Below are positions 14,413 to 15,487 of a stretch of DNA of 15,487 bases, piece by piece. A model generated the notes under the pieces. That model searched no databases. It was not told where the DNA came from and was given only the letters and a program-made list of their open reading frames with translations. The stretch comes from JAAUQA01 sp036351435. Lineage in GTDB: Bacteria > Pseudomonadota > Gammaproteobacteria > Competibacterales > Competibacteraceae. Both the position numbers and the translations under genes were made by a program. The first letter of the stretch is position 1. Every line of letters starts with the position of its first letter. The stretch covers positions 1 to 15,487 of the forward strand of contig JAZBPA010000056.1 in NCBI GenBank assembly GCA_036351435.1, read 5' to 3'.

Positions 14413-15485
14413 CCCGCCTTACCTGCATGATAAGGCCGGCTTAGTTCATGCACGGCGTCAACCATAGCCCGCACATGTTCCGGATCAATTTGCGGGTGGA
14501 TACCGTGACCCAAGTTAAAGACATGCCCAGCACCTGTTCCGAAATCGGCCAGAACCGTCGCCACCTCTTGGCGAATACGCTCGGGTGAGGCATACAGCAC
14601 GCACGGATCAAGATTGCCTTGTAATGCCACTGTTGCTCCCACCCTTTGGCGAGCATCGCCGATGTTGACCCGCCAGTCCACACCCAGCGCATCACAACCG
14701 GTTTCCGCCATCGACTCCAACCACATCCCGCCGCCCTTGGTAAATAAAACTACAGGCACCGTCTGTCCGTCACTTTCGCGGGTCAGCCCGTCAACAATGG
14801 ACTGCATATATCGCAGGGAGAATTCATGATACGCGGCAGGTGAAAGCGCACCACCCCAGGTGTCGAAAATCATCACGGCTTGCGCTCCTGCCGCAATCTG
14901 AGCGTTCAGATAAGCCGTCACACTGCGGGCGATGACATCCAGCAGTTGGTGCATCACCTTGGGTTGATCGAACAACAAGCCTTTCACTAAGGCGAACTCT
15001 TTACTCGCCCCACCCTCGACCATGTACGTAGCCAATGTCCAAGGGCTACCTGCGAAGCCGATCAAAGGCACCCGCCCAGCCAGTTCACGGCGAATCAAGC
15101 GCACGGCATCCATGACATAACCCAAGTCCTGCTCCGGGTCCGGTACCGGCAAGCGAGCGATGTCATCCGCTGAACGCACCGGCTGTTGGAATTGTGGCCC
15201 TTCCCCTTCGACAAAATTCAGCCCTAAACCCATCGCGTCCGGCACGGTCAGAATATCCGAAAATAAAATCGCGGCGTCCAGGGGAAAGCGGGCCAGGGGT
15301 TGCAGGGTTACTTCGCAGGCCAGTTCCGGCGTCTGGCAAAGCGTCATAAAACTTCCCGCGCGGGCCCGGGTCGCTCGGTACTCGGGCAAATAACGACCGG
15401 CTTGGCGCATAATCCAAACTGGGGTGACATCCACCGGCTGACCCCGTAACGCACGCAACAACCGATCATTCTGTAACGGATACAC
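14409..15485 (-). CDS. hemE: uroporphyrinogen decarboxylase HemE
   Basis: Decarboxylates the four acetate side chains of uroporphyrinogen III to give coproporphyrinogen III in heme synthesis; a cytoplasmic homodimer needing no cofactor. About 358 residues with MRQAGRYLPEYR (26-37, including Arg27 and Arg31), Asp77 in LFSDIL, GFAGSPWTLATYMVEGG (143-159, Tyr154), FDTWGG and the C-terminal VFNLGHGIHP, all as in E. coli (354 aa). The GTG at 15483-15485 gives a near-full N-terminus (YPLQNDRLLRAL), but only two bases remain upstream, so the true start may lie just beyond the window. Its TAG overlaps the hda TAA by the 4 nt 14409-14412. Confidence 0.95.
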   Translation of the reverse strand: MYPLQNDRLLRALRGQPVDVTPVWIMRQAGRYLPEYRATRARAGSFMTLCQTPELACEVTLQPLARFPLDAAILFSDILTVPDAMGLGLNFVEGEGPQFQQPVRSADDIARLPVPDPEQDLGYVMDAVRLIRRELAGRVPLIGFAGSPWTLATYMVEGGASKEFALVKGLLFDQPKVMHQLLDVIARSVTAYLNAQIAAGAQAVMIFDTWGGALSPAAYHEFSLRYMQSIVDGLTRESDGQTVPVVLFTKGGGMWLESMAETGCDALGVDWRVNIGDARQRVGATVALQGNLDPCVLYASPERIRQEVATVLADFGTGAGHVFNLGHGIHPQIDPEHVRAMVDAVHELSRPYHAGKAG

Positions 15486-15487
15486 GA

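Noticed and set aside
1..15487. CRISPR array, prophage, intact IS element, tRNA or rRNA
   Set aside because: No regularly spaced direct repeats, transposase or phage genes, or tRNA/rRNA-like segments were seen on either strand.

Overview
This window looks like chromosomal DNA of a gammaproteobacterium. Supporting signs are a purM-purN pair next to hda, a HemE very close to the enterobacterial form, a PilH-type response regulator, and the DUF2760/double-Hsp70 gene set. The genus cannot be fixed from the sequence. There is no tRNA, rRNA, CRISPR array or intact insertion sequence, and coding density is high.

Layout. (1) 1-299, minus: the first part of a DUF4202 gene whose end lies outside the window. 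(2) 320-429: a nested inverted-repeat element of about 110 bp. (3) 435-5592, minus: an operon DUF2760 -> Hsp70-A (612 aa) -> Hsp70-B (about 924 aa). Hsp70-B carries a large C-terminal domain in place of the normal Hsp70 lid and appears to lack any standard start codon; the best candidate is ATC. (4) 5593-5956: a divergent control region. (5) 5957-6331, plus: a PilH-like receiver protein. (6) 6393-11006, minus: seven tightly packed genes, in transcription order Rieske ferredoxin, ABC ATPase, ABC-2 permease, ECF sigma factor, anti-sigma-like membrane protein, DnaJ-related J-domain protein and alpha/beta hydrolase; most neighbours overlap or lie within a few bases. (7) 11007-11305: an AT-richer gap with one doubtful small ORF. 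(8) 11306-13017, minus: purM-purN. (9) 13102-14412, plus: a CDP-alcohol phosphatidyltransferase followed by hda. (10) 14409-15485, minus: hemE, converging on hda with a 4-nt overlap.

How the genes fit together. The purine, replication-control, phospholipid and heme genes are ordinary housekeeping. The less explored content is two chaperone-related blocks. One is the DUF2760/Hsp70/Hsp70 operon, which has no J-protein or nucleotide exchange factor of its own. The other is an ECF sigma/anti-sigma pair translationally linked to a J-domain protein, about 1.6 kb from the first block. A functional link between them is inference from proximity. The strongest sequence-level oddities are the Hsp70-B start and the palindromic element just after its stop codon.
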